This document shows, one piece after another, positions 1-8,867 of a stretch of DNA of 64,000 bases. The translations under genes and the position numbers were made by a program. Numbering within the stretch: the first letter of the stretch is position 1; every line of letters begins with the position of its first letter. The DNA lies in the NCBI GenBank assembly GCA_964497925.1, contig CAZCFE010000006.1, positions 14,807-78,806 of the forward strand, in the 5' to 3' direction. The DNA is from CAIYWZ01 sp964497925. GTDB taxonomy: Bacteria; Pseudomonadota; Alphaproteobacteria; CAIYWZ01. The notes under the pieces are model-generated. The model saw only the letters and a list, made by a program, of their open reading frames with translations. It made no database searches and had not been told where the DNA came from.

Positions 1-1
1 T

Positions 2-502
2 TATGTTCCCTTAGGGTCCGTAATATACGGAATTAATTTTAAAGGCGGAACGTTTGCGAATGCGAGTTTAAAAGATATTCTAAAGCATAAGCAATACTTT
101 GGAGGAGGGGATGGCTCTGTCAGGGGGTACGGACCTCAAAGTTTAACAGTTGGGGGATTGGATGCTGATGGAGTTCCTGAAATGGGAGCGCTTTCAAAGG
201 TTGAATTAACTCAGGAGATGCGTGTGAAAGTTAATGAAGATTTTGGAATGGTTGCTTTTATTGATTTGGGGATTTTTTCAAAACATATGAATCCATTTAA
301 AAATATTTCTTGGATGAAAGAAACTGGCTTTGAGAAACAAGAATCTCCATTAAGCTGTAGTGTTGGACTTGGCTTTAATTATTTATCCATAATAGGCCCA
401 GTAAGGGTTGATGTCGCATTTCCAATAGTTAGAAGAAAATTCAATGATAAGTTTGTAGATGATATCTTTGAGTTTTATCTTCGTTTTGGGCAAGGGTTCT
501 AA
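2..502 (+). CDS. tamA: TamA/BamA-type outer-membrane barrel protein, C-terminal end (5' cut by window)
   Basis: The frame is open from base 2, so the gene begins before the window; only about the last 166 residues are seen. Around residue 40 of the visible part there is a GGGDGSVRGYG stretch, the hallmark loop of the Omp85/surface-antigen barrel (VRGY motif). The last residues end in an aromatic residue (GQGF), as usual for beta-barrel insertion signals. The tamB gene follows directly with a TAATG overlap, which favours TamA over BamA. TamA works in the outer membrane with TamB to insert barrels or move phospholipid. An internal ATG at 158 gives a shorter frame but lacks the VRGY loop and is not the real start. 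Confidence 0.8.
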   Translation, partial: YVPLGSVIYGINFKGGTFANASLKDILKHKQYFGGGDGSVRGYGPQSLTVGGLDADGVPEMGALSKVELTQEMRVKVNEDFGMVAFIDLGIFSKHMNPFKNISWMKETGFEKQESPLSCSVGLGFNYLSIIGPVRVDVAFPIVRRKFNDKFVDDIFEFYLRFGQGF

Positions 503-3360
503 TGAAAAAGATATTACTTAATGCTGTTGCTATTCTTGGAATTATTTTTCTATCTTTATATTTATCATTTCCTATTTTATTGAAGTGGGGTATTGATAGA
601 CAGACTCAAAAAGCAGGTTACTCTTTTGATATGAAAGGCTTATCATTTCAGTTTCCAAGTATTCAAATTCATAAGGTTCGTTTTACTGAAGAAAAAACTA
701 AGAAGGAAACGGAGTTTTCAAATTTTCGATTTGAATTAAATTTGCGTAACTTAATGCAAGGGGAAATCGCTTTTTCTCAAGTGAGCGTAGATGAGATTAA
801 AGGCTTAAACGCCAAGGGGTCATTTTTTCTAAAATCCTTAAATCTTGCTGGGGAGATAAGTTGTAAGTTTTTTCATTTTTTATTTCGCATTGAACCATCT
901 TCTGGGAAGTTTTTATTTCATACTTTAAAAGTCGCAGATCATTTTTTTAAAAATATCATGGTTAGTGTTGAAAAAACGGGCCAGCTCAAAGCCTTTTCCC
1001 AGGACCTCAATCTTGAGGGAAGCTTTTCTGTGCATGATGATGGGGTGGCGTATGATTTGTTTTTAAAATCTGGCTTAGTTAACTTTCTAGGCCGTAATAT
1101 GATTCAATTGGAAGGTAAGTATTTATTCCAAAATAATGGAATTCAAGCAATAATCAAATCATATCTTTACAATAGCGCGCAAGCGCAAATAGATTTGAAG
1201 GTGGACGGTGATTTTGAAAAACTTTCTGTAACTCCAACAAGGCTTTATCTATACGAACGTGATTTTATTATTGATCCGCTCCATAACTTACTTGTATTAA
1301 AAATGGATCCTTGGGGAATTTTTGGAGAATTTAATTTTTCTTTAGAAAAATTTGATCAATTGGGGGATTTTATCAGTGGAAAGCCTGAACAAACTTTTCT
1401 CAAAATATCCGGACTCTTTGAAGGTGAAGGCTATAATATAAAAGCGACTGGGAATAAATTTCTTATAGGATCTCTTTTTAAAGTTAGTGATTTTTATTTG
1501 AGTGTGGATAGTAAAAAACATATTGAACTTAATATATCTAATAAAGAGAAAACCAATTTTTTATTTAAAGGTGTGTATGATGATTCAAAAATTAAAAATA
1601 TATACTTTCAAGGCAATTACAGAGGAACCCCAATAAAAGCAAACAAAACAGAACTTGATTTTGATAAAGTTGATATTGATTTAAGCGTAGGTCAATATGG
1701 AAGATTTTCATTAAAGCATGCAAATTCTAAGACGCAAATTTATTCAAAAAAAATTCCAGCCACTATTTTAAATAATGCGATCAAGAATCAAAATATTTTA
1801 TTTGAAGATGGAGTAATAAATTTTGATGCAGAGTATAAGGCTGGGGGAGAAGGTTATTTATCGATAAAAATGATTGGCCTCAAGTCTTCAGCTTTTGATC
1901 GAGTTTTTGGAAAAATTGATTTTGATGCGAAACTAGCATCCTATGCTTTATCGTCAAATTGTAAAATGGAATTGGGCAGAGAAGGTTTCCTATCTGCTAA
2001 ATATGCAACTCCTGATGTTAAGCATAAATTTTATGATCCGTTGCTGAGCTCTTATGATGTAAAAGGAGATTTAAGAGTTGATGGGTTGAGTGATTTTTTA
2101 AAAATGCATGATGATACTCTTTCAGGGAGATTAGAGTTTTCTCTTAAAAAGCCTTCTGGAAAATTTTCTGTATTTAATGTGGCATTGAAAAAAGGGTATT
2201 TCGAGCACTCATCTTCTGGTGTCATTCTCAAAAATATTGATCTTGAAATTCTTAAATACGCGAGTGATGATTATATGAATATCAGTTTAAAATGTCGCGA
2301 TGATTTTAAAGGAATTATGAATGGGAGTGGGCGTTTTTCGCTAAGCCCATCGAATTACGATATGAGCGGATCTGGGAAGCTTATGCTGAAGAATTTTAAA
2401 TTATTAAATAATCAAGAGTATCAAACGTCTGGAAGCGGTGAACTGAGTATTGTTTTATCTCCCAAAGAAAAGAAAATCTTTGGCAATATAGTGATCGAAG
2501 ATTTTTTAGGATACATGATTCCTAAAAAAGATTTTGAAATTATTGATATTGAAATTGCCAATAAGCAAGAAAAAAATGAGAAGATTGAAGTGGAAAGAAA
2601 TTCAGACATAGGTCTTGATATTCATTTTTCTGTTCCTAAAAATTCGTTCAAGTTTTATGGAAGCGGATTAGAGTCTAATTGGTCGGGAGACTTGAAAATG
2701 AGGGGTGCTTTAAATTCTCCGCATATTGATGGAAGATTAGATGCATTTAATGGTTATTTTATGATTGCTGGGAAGAAATTGGACTTTCTAAAAGCATACC
2801 TGTTATTTGAAAATACACTTGATCCATATATTTATGTTGCAACAGATGCAAATGCTAGCAATATTGATGCTAAGATTCTTTATCATGGATTGCTTTCCAA
2901 TGCCAAACTTGAAATTATATCGATACCAGCCTTGCCACAAGAAGAAGTAATTTCGCAGATTTTATTTTCTAAAAGTGCAAGCCAAATTAAGGGCCCAGCC
3001 CAAATCATACAGCTGGCTGATGTGATTGCCATTTTTAATGGGGGAGCATCTATCACAGGATTTTTAGATAAATTTAGGCAAATTGGAATTGATGAAATTG
3101 GGATCAGGGAAGATGTTTCTAGTGAAGTTTTTAAAACGTCTTCTCGGACTGATCCAGGCGTTTTTACTATTGGTAAAAATTTAGGAGAGAGGTTTTTCGT
3201 TCGAGCGGATCGTACGGCGGCGTTAGACTACGGAAAAACAAGGGGTGTGATTGGTGTGAAATTAACGCCAGAGCTATCGTTAGAAGCCATTGGAGAAAAA
3301 TCTGATCAACTAAGCAATTACGATTTTGGGGTGGGGTTTGAATGGAAAAAAGATTTTTAG
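502..3360 (+). CDS. tamB: TamB translocation and assembly module protein
   Basis: 952 residues. An N-terminal membrane anchor (about residues 5-27) is followed by a long, low-complexity beta-rich region and a C-terminal DUF490/TamB domain (about 640-952). That domain contains the conserved block with SQIKGPAQIIQLAD and, nearer the end, a GKNLGERFFVRAD segment. The family forms a hydrophobic beta-groove spanning the periplasm and pairs with TamA, whose end overlaps this start by one base (TAATG), so the two are translationally coupled. It is shorter than E. coli TamB (about 1259 residues), which is common in alphaproteobacteria with reduced genomes. Confidence 0.85.
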   Translation: MKKILLNAVAILGIIFLSLYLSFPILLKWGIDRQTQKAGYSFDMKGLSFQFPSIQIHKVRFTEEKTKKETEFSNFRFELNLRNLMQGEIAFSQVSVDEIKGLNAKGSFFLKSLNLAGEISCKFFHFLFRIEPSSGKFLFHTLKVADHFFKNIMVSVEKTGQLKAFSQDLNLEGSFSVHDDGVAYDLFLKSGLVNFLGRNMIQLEGKYLFQNNGIQAIIKSYLYNSAQAQIDLKVDGDFEKLSVTPTRLYLYERDFIIDPLHNLLVLKMDPWGIFGEFNFSLEKFDQLGDFISGKPEQTFLKISGLFEGEGYNIKATGNKFLIGSLFKVSDFYLSVDSKKHIELNISNKEKTNFLFKGVYDDSKIKNIYFQGNYRGTPIKANKTELDFDKVDIDLSVGQYGRFSLKHANSKTQIYSKKIPATILNNAIKNQNILFEDGVINFDAEYKAGGEGYLSIKMIGLKSSAFDRVFGKIDFDAKLASYALSSNCKMELGREGFLSAKYATPDVKHKFYDPLLSSYDVKGDLRVDGLSDFLKMHDDTLSGRLEFSLKKPSGKFSVFNVALKKGYFEHSSSGVILKNIDLEILKYASDDYMNISLKCRDDFKGIMNGSGRFSLSPSNYDMSGSGKLMLKNFKLLNNQEYQTSGSGELSIVLSPKEKKIFGNIVIEDFLGYMIPKKDFEIIDIEIANKQEKNEKIEVERNSDIGLDIHFSVPKNSFKFYGSGLESNWSGDLKMRGALNSPHIDGRLDAFNGYFMIAGKKLDFLKAYLLFENTLDPYIYVATDANASNIDAKILYHGLLSNAKLEIISIPALPQEEVISQILFSKSASQIKGPAQIIQLADVIAIFNGGASITGFLDKFRQIGIDEIGIREDVSSEVFKTSSRTDPGVFTIGKNLGERFFVRADRTAALDYGKTRGVIGVKLTPELSLEAIGEKSDQLSNYDFGVGFEWKKDF

Positions 3361-3845
3361 TATCCCTCATGAATCAAGAATTACAAAACCTTTCAAAAGG
3401 TTGGATTAATACCAATTTTGGCTGTGTGGAGATTTTATATGAAGAGGAAAAAATCGCACATTTATCTTTTTCAGTTGAAAAACATGACACAACTGACTAT
3501 CTTCGTAAAAAAATGCGCGACTGGTTTGAGTCTGGGAAGATAAATATATCTTTTCATATGACTAGCTTTCAAGAACGGATTTATAAAGAACTTATAAAAA
3601 TAAATTCAGGGCAGCGAGTTTCTTATGAAGAGCTTGCCAGTAGAGTTGGGTCAAGAGCCATTAGGGCAGTTGGCTCTTCAATGGCAAAAAATCAAGTCGC
3701 ATTGTTTATTCCATGTCACAGAGTCATCCGTAAAAATGGAGATATTGGAGATTATGCAGGAGGGAAAAGTGTGAAGAGATTGCTTTTAGATTTCGAAGAA
3801 CAAGGGGGGGATTTATATGAGTTATTTAGAAATTGTTGCGCGTAA
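3342..3845 (+). CDS. ogt: Methylated-DNA--protein-cysteine methyltransferase
   Basis: 167 residues. It has the active-site motif PCHRV with the acceptor Cys at 125, the preceding RAVG segment (Arg108, the DNA-flipping finger) and the DNA-binding helix-turn-helix before it. The protein irreversibly moves a methyl group from O6-methylguanine to itself. In the usual N117-P118 pair of the family the proline is Gln here (KNQVALFIPCHR). The start overlaps the end of tamB by 19 bases; a second ATG at 3369 has no visible ribosome site, so the upstream one is preferred. It overlaps the next gene by 29 bases. The N-terminal domain is short, as in single-domain Ogt/AdaB proteins. Confidence 0.85.
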   Translation: MEKRFLVSLMNQELQNLSKGWINTNFGCVEILYEEEKIAHLSFSVEKHDTTDYLRKKMRDWFESGKINISFHMTSFQERIYKELIKINSGQRVSYEELASRVGSRAIRAVGSSMAKNQVALFIPCHRVIRKNGDIGDYAGGKSVKRLLLDFEEQGGDLYELFRNCCA

Positions 3846-4074
3846 GAAAAGAATCAGCATAGTATTATCATTATTGTTGATTGCGGGTGTTGTAGGATTT
3901 CTAATTTTTGCGTGTATGTTTAAAAGCTTAGCGATCTATCAAATTATCCCGGGCCTGAGTTTGGGAATTGCATCTGCTGTTTTTATCATTTTATTTTCTG
4001 GTGGATTGGCATTATTTTATGCTTGTTGGATGAATTATGTTTACGATAAAGAAATTTCGAAATTAAAGGAGTGA
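3817..4074 (+). CDS. yjcH: DUF485 small membrane protein (YjcH-like), partner of ActP
   Basis: 85 residues with two hydrophobic helices (about 17-39 and 46-70) and charged ends, the form of the DUF485 family. These proteins are almost always encoded directly before a cation/acetate symporter, as here (gap of 7 bases to actP). A strong ribosome site (AAGGGGGGG) lies just upstream of the ATG, inside the end of ogt. The role in transport is not established; it is thought to be a small accessory subunit. Confidence 0.75.
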   Translation: MSYLEIVARKKRISIVLSLLLIAGVVGFLIFACMFKSLAIYQIIPGLSLGIASAVFIILFSGGLALFYACWMNYVYDKEISKLKE

Positions 4075-4081
4075 TTGAATT

Positions 4082-5593
4082 ATGAGTCAAGTGAACTGGG
4101 AATCAATCAGTCTTTTTATTGGCATTATTATATTAACATTAGCGATAACTTATTGGGCGGCAAAAAAAACAAAAACCACGGAAGAGTTTTATGCGGCTGG
4201 ACGCAGTATCACAGCATTTCAAAATGGTCTTGCTTTAACGGGAGATTTTGTAAGTGCTTCAAGCTTTTTAGGATTTACTGGGCTCATTGCCCTTAATGGA
4301 TTTGATGGGATTATTTATACAACAACAGGGCTTATGGGTTGGCCTTTGTTGTTATTTTTAATTGCTGAAGGTATTCGAAATTTAGGAAAGTTTACTCTTG
4401 CTGATAGCTTGGGAGAGCGTTTTTCTCTTCGCCCAATTCGATTAAGTAGCTCGATCAGCTCTTTAAGTATTATTATTTTTTATATGATTGCTCAAATGGT
4501 GGGAGCGGGATATTTAATTAAGTTGATTTTTAACATTGATTATTTAGCAGCTGAACTTATTGTTGGGGCTGCGATGATTTCGTATGTTATGTTTGGTGGA
4601 ATGATTGCAACAACGTGGGTTCAAATTATCAAAGCTGTATTATTGTTGGTTGGCGGATTTATTATGGCAATTCTGGTGTTATCTAAATTTAATTATAATC
4701 TACTGGAATTGTTTTCAAAAGCAATTGAATTGCGAGGTGAAGAGATTTTAGCCCCTGGTAAACTTTACCCAAACTCTTTTGATATTATTTCTCTTGGTCT
4801 TGCATTTACATTTGGAACCGCTGGAATGCCCCATTTATTAATGCGTTTTTATACAGTCCCTGATTCAAAAGCAGCAAGATTATCAGCCGCTTATGCAACA
4901 ATGATGATCGGGTTCTTTTATCTTTTGATTTTCATTTTAGGTTTTGGTGCAATGGTGCTTCTTGATTCAAAAATGATTCTTGCAACTGATAAAGGTGGGA
5001 ACATGTCAGCAATTTTGCTTGCAAACTTACTTGGCGGAAATATGCTTATGGGGTTTATAGCAGCTGTTGCGTTTGCGACAATTTTAGCAGTTGTTGCGGG
5101 ACTTACTCTTTCGGGCGCGGCAACAATGGCACATGATATTTGGATTGGATTGATTCGTAAAAATGCAAAGCCTAAAGAAGACATGAAGGTTGCAAAAATC
5201 TCGGCATTGATTTTGGGATTGCTGTCAATTGTTTTGGGGATTATTTTTGAAGGGCAGAATGTCTCTATTTTAGTAGGGCTTGCATTTTCGATTGCCGCAT
5301 CTGCTAATTTTCCAACAATTTTCATGAGTCTTTTTTGGAAAAGATTTACAACAACTGGCGCAATTTCGACAATGATTTTTGGCACAATATCATCTTTGGT
5401 GTGTATTTGTTTATCGCCTACGGTTATGGTGGATATTTTGGGGTATGGGGAAGCAATGTTCCCTTTGAAAAATCCTGGACTTTTTACAATTCCAGCATCT
5501 TTTATTTTTGGAGCTATTATGACCTTTATCACTACAGATAAAAAAGCCTATGATGGATTTTCCAAAATTCAGGAAAAAATGTACAAGCGATAA
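4082..5593 (+). CDS. actP: Cation/acetate symporter ActP (sodium:solute symporter family)
   Basis: 503 residues, almost entirely hydrophobic, with about 13 membrane helices. The SSS-family landmarks are visible: the EEFYAAGRSI stretch near residue 37, the DFVSASSFLG stretch near residue 58, and the mid-protein PHLLMRFYTVPD segment typical of ActP. E. coli ActP has about 549 residues; this one is shorter and has no cleavable signal peptide. With the DUF485 protein before it, this is the yjcH-actP arrangement for uptake of acetate, glycolate or propionate. Substrate choice cannot be read from sequence. For an intracellular cell, host acetate could feed the TCA genes found later in the window. 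Confidence 0.85.
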   Translation: MSQVNWESISLFIGIIILTLAITYWAAKKTKTTEEFYAAGRSITAFQNGLALTGDFVSASSFLGFTGLIALNGFDGIIYTTTGLMGWPLLLFLIAEGIRNLGKFTLADSLGERFSLRPIRLSSSISSLSIIIFYMIAQMVGAGYLIKLIFNIDYLAAELIVGAAMISYVMFGGMIATTWVQIIKAVLLLVGGFIMAILVLSKFNYNLLELFSKAIELRGEEILAPGKLYPNSFDIISLGLAFTFGTAGMPHLLMRFYTVPDSKAARLSAAYATMMIGFFYLLIFILGFGAMVLLDSKMILATDKGGNMSAILLANLLGGNMLMGFIAAVAFATILAVVAGLTLSGAATMAHDIWIGLIRKNAKPKEDMKVAKISALILGLLSIVLGIIFEGQNVSILVGLAFSIAASANFPTIFMSLFWKRFTTTGAISTMIFGTISSLVCICLSPTVMVDILGYGEAMFPLKNPGLFTIPASFIFGAIMTFITTDKKAYDGFSKIQEKMYKR

Positions 5594-5620
5594 AGAGCTG
5601 TTTTTTTTATCTTCAGCTCT

Positions 5621-6061
5621 TTATGCGGACAAGTTAAACGATCCTGTATCTGGAGGTGTTGACGTGTCAGGTGTTCTTGAAATAGTTTGCTGTCCTTGTC
5701 TCCAAGTATCGGCCATTTTATCTAAAGAGCGCGCAATTGATTCGCAAAGTTTTTCATCATTTGTGACGTTCATGTGGCTGATCATTGTCATCATAGACAT
5801 ATAGTAATTTTCAAGTTCTTTGACGATTCCTTCTTGAGATGGATCTGTTGCCTCTAAAACAGAGGCCAGACCTTCTAATATGGCAATAGCTTTTTCTGAA
5901 GCGTTGGTTCTTTGCTCGTAATCTTTTGTTATGAGGTGTTCTTTTGCTGTGCGCATATGCTTTGCTGATGTTGCAAGAAGAAGAGCCACTTGGTCACCGG
6001 GTCCTAAATTTGCAAGGTTTGTGGTTTGATATGCCCCAACCTGGCTTGCGTATGGATTCAT
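5621..6061 (-). CDS. fliS: Flagellar secretion chaperone FliS-like protein
   Basis: 146 residues. The N-terminal YQTTNL then a helical bundle with a residue pattern matching FliS: KAIAILEGLASVLEA, then ELENYYMSMM, and the closing DKMADTWRQG (FliS usually ends in a REAW-type helix). FliS holds flagellin unfolded in the cytoplasm before export. The start at 6061 is chosen because AAGGAGT lies 7 bases upstream; an in-frame ATG at 6085 has no such site. No other flagellar gene is in this window, and the neighbours are actP and tolC, so it is an orphan. Identification rests on pattern, not on a single signature motif. Confidence 0.65.
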   Translation of the reverse strand: MNPYASQVGAYQTTNLANLGPGDQVALLLATSAKHMRTAKEHLITKDYEQRTNASEKAIAILEGLASVLEATDPSQEGIVKELENYYMSMMTMISHMNVTNDEKLCESIARSLDKMADTWRQGQQTISRTPDTSTPPDTGSFNLSA

Positions 6062-6139
6062 TGATATACTCCTTATAGTTAACAATTATTATCATTGTAA
6101 AACGGAAGTGTTAACGATTCGTTACCATTTCAAGCGATA

Positions 6140-7561
6140 CTAATCTTTTTTTTCTAGATCAATCAGTCCGAGTTTCTTAGCAGACAAAGATCCTGTTGCT
6201 GCCAACAAATTAAATGTTGCCATGACTTCTTTTTGTTTTGCCTTTGCAAGGGCCACTTGTGCTTTAACGTGCGTATCTTCAGTTTCAAATACCTGAAGCA
6301 TGCTGAATGCCCCAAGCTTTGCCCCTTGACGAAGACCTTCTAACGCCAAAGATGCAGCGGCCACGGCAGCTTGTTGCGCTTTAATTTCATCACGTGCTGA
6401 AATAAGAGCACGCCAGCTTTTTGTTACCAGTTCGATGCCTGCACGTCTGGTGGACTCAAGCTGCATTTTTGCCTGTTGGATTTTATCAACCTCTTGAGCA
6501 AATTTTCCAGAACTCGCAAAGCCATCAAATAAATTCCATGTGGCTGTTGCTGAATAAGAAATACTGTTTACAGCGTTAGATGATGTAGGCGCAGAAGAAG
6601 TATCAGCGAGGGGTTTTCCATCCTTATCTGTCCAGTTTTTCTTATACCCAGCCGTTAGGTCAACGATTGGCATAAAAGCAGATGCCCCTAGTTGCCAACC
6701 CTCGTTTGCTGCTTTTTCTGCAAATTGTGCTTGGATGATTTTAGGGAACCTTTTGAGTGTCAGCTCAGAAGCTTCTTCCAGGGTTTTTGGCAGTTTATCT
6801 TTTGGAAGATCTGGAAATTGAAGATTTCCAGGAACAGAGCCAATAACCTTTTGGTAAGCGGCTCTGCTGTTTTCAAGATCACCTTCTCCGCTAATACGTT
6901 GGGCTTTTGCGGCCTCATACTTAGCTTGTGCTTGTAATAACTCGGATTGAGTGATTGATCCAACTTGAAATTGTGTCGTGGCGGCTTTATAGTTTGTTTC
7001 CATGGATTGTTCTGAAACAACATAAGATTCAAGAGCTTTTTGATTTGTAAGGCAGCTCATATAGCTTTCAATGGCACTGTTTAAAATTTCAGCTTCAGCA
7101 CTGTTCAGAGCTGCAGCTTGTGCTAAAATGCCAAATTGAGTTTGATTTAATTTTGCAATGCTGGCAAAACCTTTAAAAATATTCAGCCTTGCCGTAAGCC
7201 CTAAATCCCAGCTGTACGCACCTTTATCTCTATTGAATCGTTTTTCCATGGCTTCTATATTTGATGGCGGCAGTCCTTCGTTTTCTAAGGCTTTTTTTTC
7301 TTCATCTGTATATTTAAAGTCCATTTTTCCAGTGTTATTATAGCTGCTAGAAAGGTCAATTCGAGGCATGAACTCAGACATTGCAATACTTTCGTTGGAT
7401 AGCTGAACTTGGTATTCTGCCGCTGCTCTTGCAAAGTCTGGGTTTGTTTTGTATGCATCGGCCAAAGCTTGTTTGAAAGTGTCTATTTTTTTAATCGTTT
7501 GCCCAAAAAGGGAAGATGTGAGGCATGTTGTTAAAAGAATTGCTGTTGTGAATAATTTCAT
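6140..7561 (-). CDS. tolC: TolC family outer-membrane efflux channel
   Basis: 473 residues: signal peptide (about 1-21) then two repeated halves of the OEP domain with long helices. These carry the FTTAQFQVGSITQSELLQAQ-type segment of the first half (near residue 195) and the RQGAKLGAFSMLQVFETED segment of the second (near residue 415). The trimer forms the outer-membrane exit duct for type I secretion and RND/ABC efflux. The start at 7561 is backed by AGGAG 8 bases upstream; the earlier ATG at 7588 lies in the rhodanese gene without a ribosome site. It is the last gene of a PIMT-like/rhodanese/tolC operon, an order also known from other alphaproteobacteria. No periplasmic adaptor or pump gene is nearby. 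Confidence 0.88.
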   Translation of the reverse strand: MKLFTTAILLTTCLTSSLFGQTIKKIDTFKQALADAYKTNPDFARAAAEYQVQLSNESIAMSEFMPRIDLSSSYNNTGKMDFKYTDEEKKALENEGLPPSNIEAMEKRFNRDKGAYSWDLGLTARLNIFKGFASIAKLNQTQFGILAQAAALNSAEAEILNSAIESYMSCLTNQKALESYVVSEQSMETNYKAATTQFQVGSITQSELLQAQAKYEAAKAQRISGEGDLENSRAAYQKVIGSVPGNLQFPDLPKDKLPKTLEEASELTLKRFPKIIQAQFAEKAANEGWQLGASAFMPIVDLTAGYKKNWTDKDGKPLADTSSAPTSSNAVNSISYSATATWNLFDGFASSGKFAQEVDKIQQAKMQLESTRRAGIELVTKSWRALISARDEIKAQQAAVAAASLALEGLRQGAKLGAFSMLQVFETEDTHVKAQVALAKAKQKEVMATFNLLAATGSLSAKKLGLIDLEKKD

Positions 7562-7562
7562 T

Positions 7563-7913
7563 TTAATATCTCCTGAGTGTTGAATCAATTGTGACGGCCC
7601 ATTGGTCGATGCCGCCTGTTAAATTTGCAAGATTTGTAAATCCTTCAGATGCAAGGGTTGTGGCAGCTCTTTGGCTTCTTCCCCCATGATGACACATCAT
7701 GATGATTTTTTTATTTTTATCGAGAGTGCTGATTTTGCTGTAAATTTGCCCAAGGGGGATATGTATTGCTCCGGGCAAAGATGATATATCAAGTTCCCAT
7801 TGTTCACGAACATCAATAATAATATAGCTTTCTGGATCTAAATTCATGATATCCACGGGGCTTAATTGCTCGATATTGGAATCGCCAAATAAATTTTTAA
7901 AAATTGAAAACAT
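7563..7913 (-). CDS. Single-domain rhodanese-like sulfurtransferase
   Basis: 116 residues. It has the DVRE entry motif (34-37), the HIPLGQI turn and the active-site loop CHHGGRS with catalytic Cys74. It probably moves sulfane sulfur between thiols in the cytoplasm; the acceptor is unknown. The start at 7913 has AGGAG 7 bases before the ATG; a longer frame to 8057 would run through the preceding gene and is rejected. It overlaps the end of the PIMT-like gene by 17 bases and its stop (TAA at 7565-7563) lies one base before the tolC ATG, so the three genes are translationally coupled. Confidence 0.85.
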   Translation of the reverse strand: MFSIFKNLFGDSNIEQLSPVDIMNLDPESYIIIDVREQWELDISSLPGAIHIPLGQIYSKISTLDKNKKIIMMCHHGGRSQRAATTLASEGFTNLANLTGGIDQWAVTIDSTLRRY

Positions 7914-8553
7914 GTTCTCTCCTAAATAAATCGCATGGTGGTATTTTTGTATGCGTAATAATTTTGTGTGGTTGATCTTGGTTGTTTTTATAAACGACTT
8001 TCCCATAAAAATAATTCGGGTTGGTGTTATCAATATAGATAATTCTTCCTTTTTCACTTACATGATCCCAAAGATGATGGGGAAAGACTTCTACTGCTCC
8101 ATCAATGAAAATCAGATCATAAAATGATCCTTGGAGGATGGTTGGTATATGGTGAACTTTTTCTTTTGGATAAGTTGCTGTTTTTAGTCCAAGATTTGAG
8201 AGGTGTAAATTTTCATCAAGTTCCATAGCGTACACCTTGAGAGCTAAATGTGCTAAAACTGCACTGTAATATCCGCAAGAAAGAGGGATGGTCAGAACAA
8301 CATCATCACAACTGATTTGGGCCTCTTGTAAGAGTTTGGCATATACTTTTGAATTGGATAAAAAACGATTGCTTCCTAAATCAAGAGAGTTTTCATAAAT
8401 AAAAGATTCGTCTCTTAAACTGTTATTTACGAAATAGTCTCGCTCAACAGTCATAAAAGCCAAGAGAAGTTTTTCATTTGTGATTCCATTTGGCCTAAAC
8501 CCATTATGGATCATATTTATTCGAGATTGCTTAAATTCCATGAGATGAACCAT
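7897..8553 (-). CDS. PIMT-like (protein-L-isoaspartate O-methyltransferase family) protein with eroded SAM motif
   Basis: 218 residues. The N-terminal half follows the PIMT pattern: R..M....RPNGITNEKLL.AF..V.RDYFV, and further on the GYYSAVLAHLA.KVYAMELDE stretch that corresponds to the family's SAM-binding region. In working PIMTs this reads like VLEIGTGSGYQAAVLA; here it is VLTIPLSCGYYSAVLA, so the glycine-rich loop is largely lost. The C-terminal FIDGAVEVFPHHL matches the family's D-G-A block. The gene heads an operon with rhodanese and tolC. A second in-frame ATG at 8541 is equally possible; neither has a clear ribosome site. It may no longer bind SAM. Confidence 0.6.
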   Translation of the reverse strand: MVHLMEFKQSRINMIHNGFRPNGITNEKLLLAFMTVERDYFVNNSLRDESFIYENSLDLGSNRFLSNSKVYAKLLQEAQISCDDVVLTIPLSCGYYSAVLAHLALKVYAMELDENLHLSNLGLKTATYPKEKVHHIPTILQGSFYDLIFIDGAVEVFPHHLWDHVSEKGRIIYIDNTNPNYFYGKVVYKNNQDQPHKIITHTKIPPCDLFRREHVFNF

Positions 8554-8867
8554 TATTCTTTTTTACTTTATTATTGTAGGGGTTTATTAACGAAAAGTAA
8601 ATGAATGGATGTTTTAATGCAAAAATAGTGTATTGAGTTCTTGTTATTAAATTTATCATTTTAAAATCCTTGTTTTTGATTGACTATAGAACTATTATAT
8701 CTTGATAAATATTATTGTCAATATAATTTGTCAAAAAAATACGTTTTCTTTAAACTTTCATTTTTAGCAAATTCTGAAATTGTATTAATATTTTATAGAC
8801 GCAAGCTGCAAATAAAGATATTTTGTGTTTTCGTATTGTGATTTTATTCTATAGAAGGGATGTTTTT
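8554..8867. other. AT-rich divergent intergenic region with a 33-base inverted repeat
   Basis: A 314-base non-coding stretch between the minus-strand PIMT-like operon and the plus-strand SbtA gene, so it must hold both promoters. The visible structure is an imperfect palindrome at 8702-8734 (arms TTGATAAAT and ATTTGTCAA around ATTG-T-CAAT). It is not followed by a T run on the plus strand, so it looks more like an operator than a terminator. No tRNA or small frame was seen. Confidence 0.45.
8702..8734. promoter_or_regulatory. 33-base inverted repeat, possible operator
   Basis: The left arm TTGATAAAT is mirrored by the right arm ATTTGTCAA (one mismatch), with an inner ATTG/CAAT pair around a single central base. 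It sits 134 bases upstream of the SbtA start in a divergent promoter region. The dyad fits a dimeric repressor site; the regulator is unknown. Confidence 0.35.

Noticed and set aside
4918..5532. 204-codon minus-strand frame opposite actP
   Set aside because: It is the antisense of a clear transporter gene; its composition mirrors the membrane helices and it has no ribosome site or family motif.
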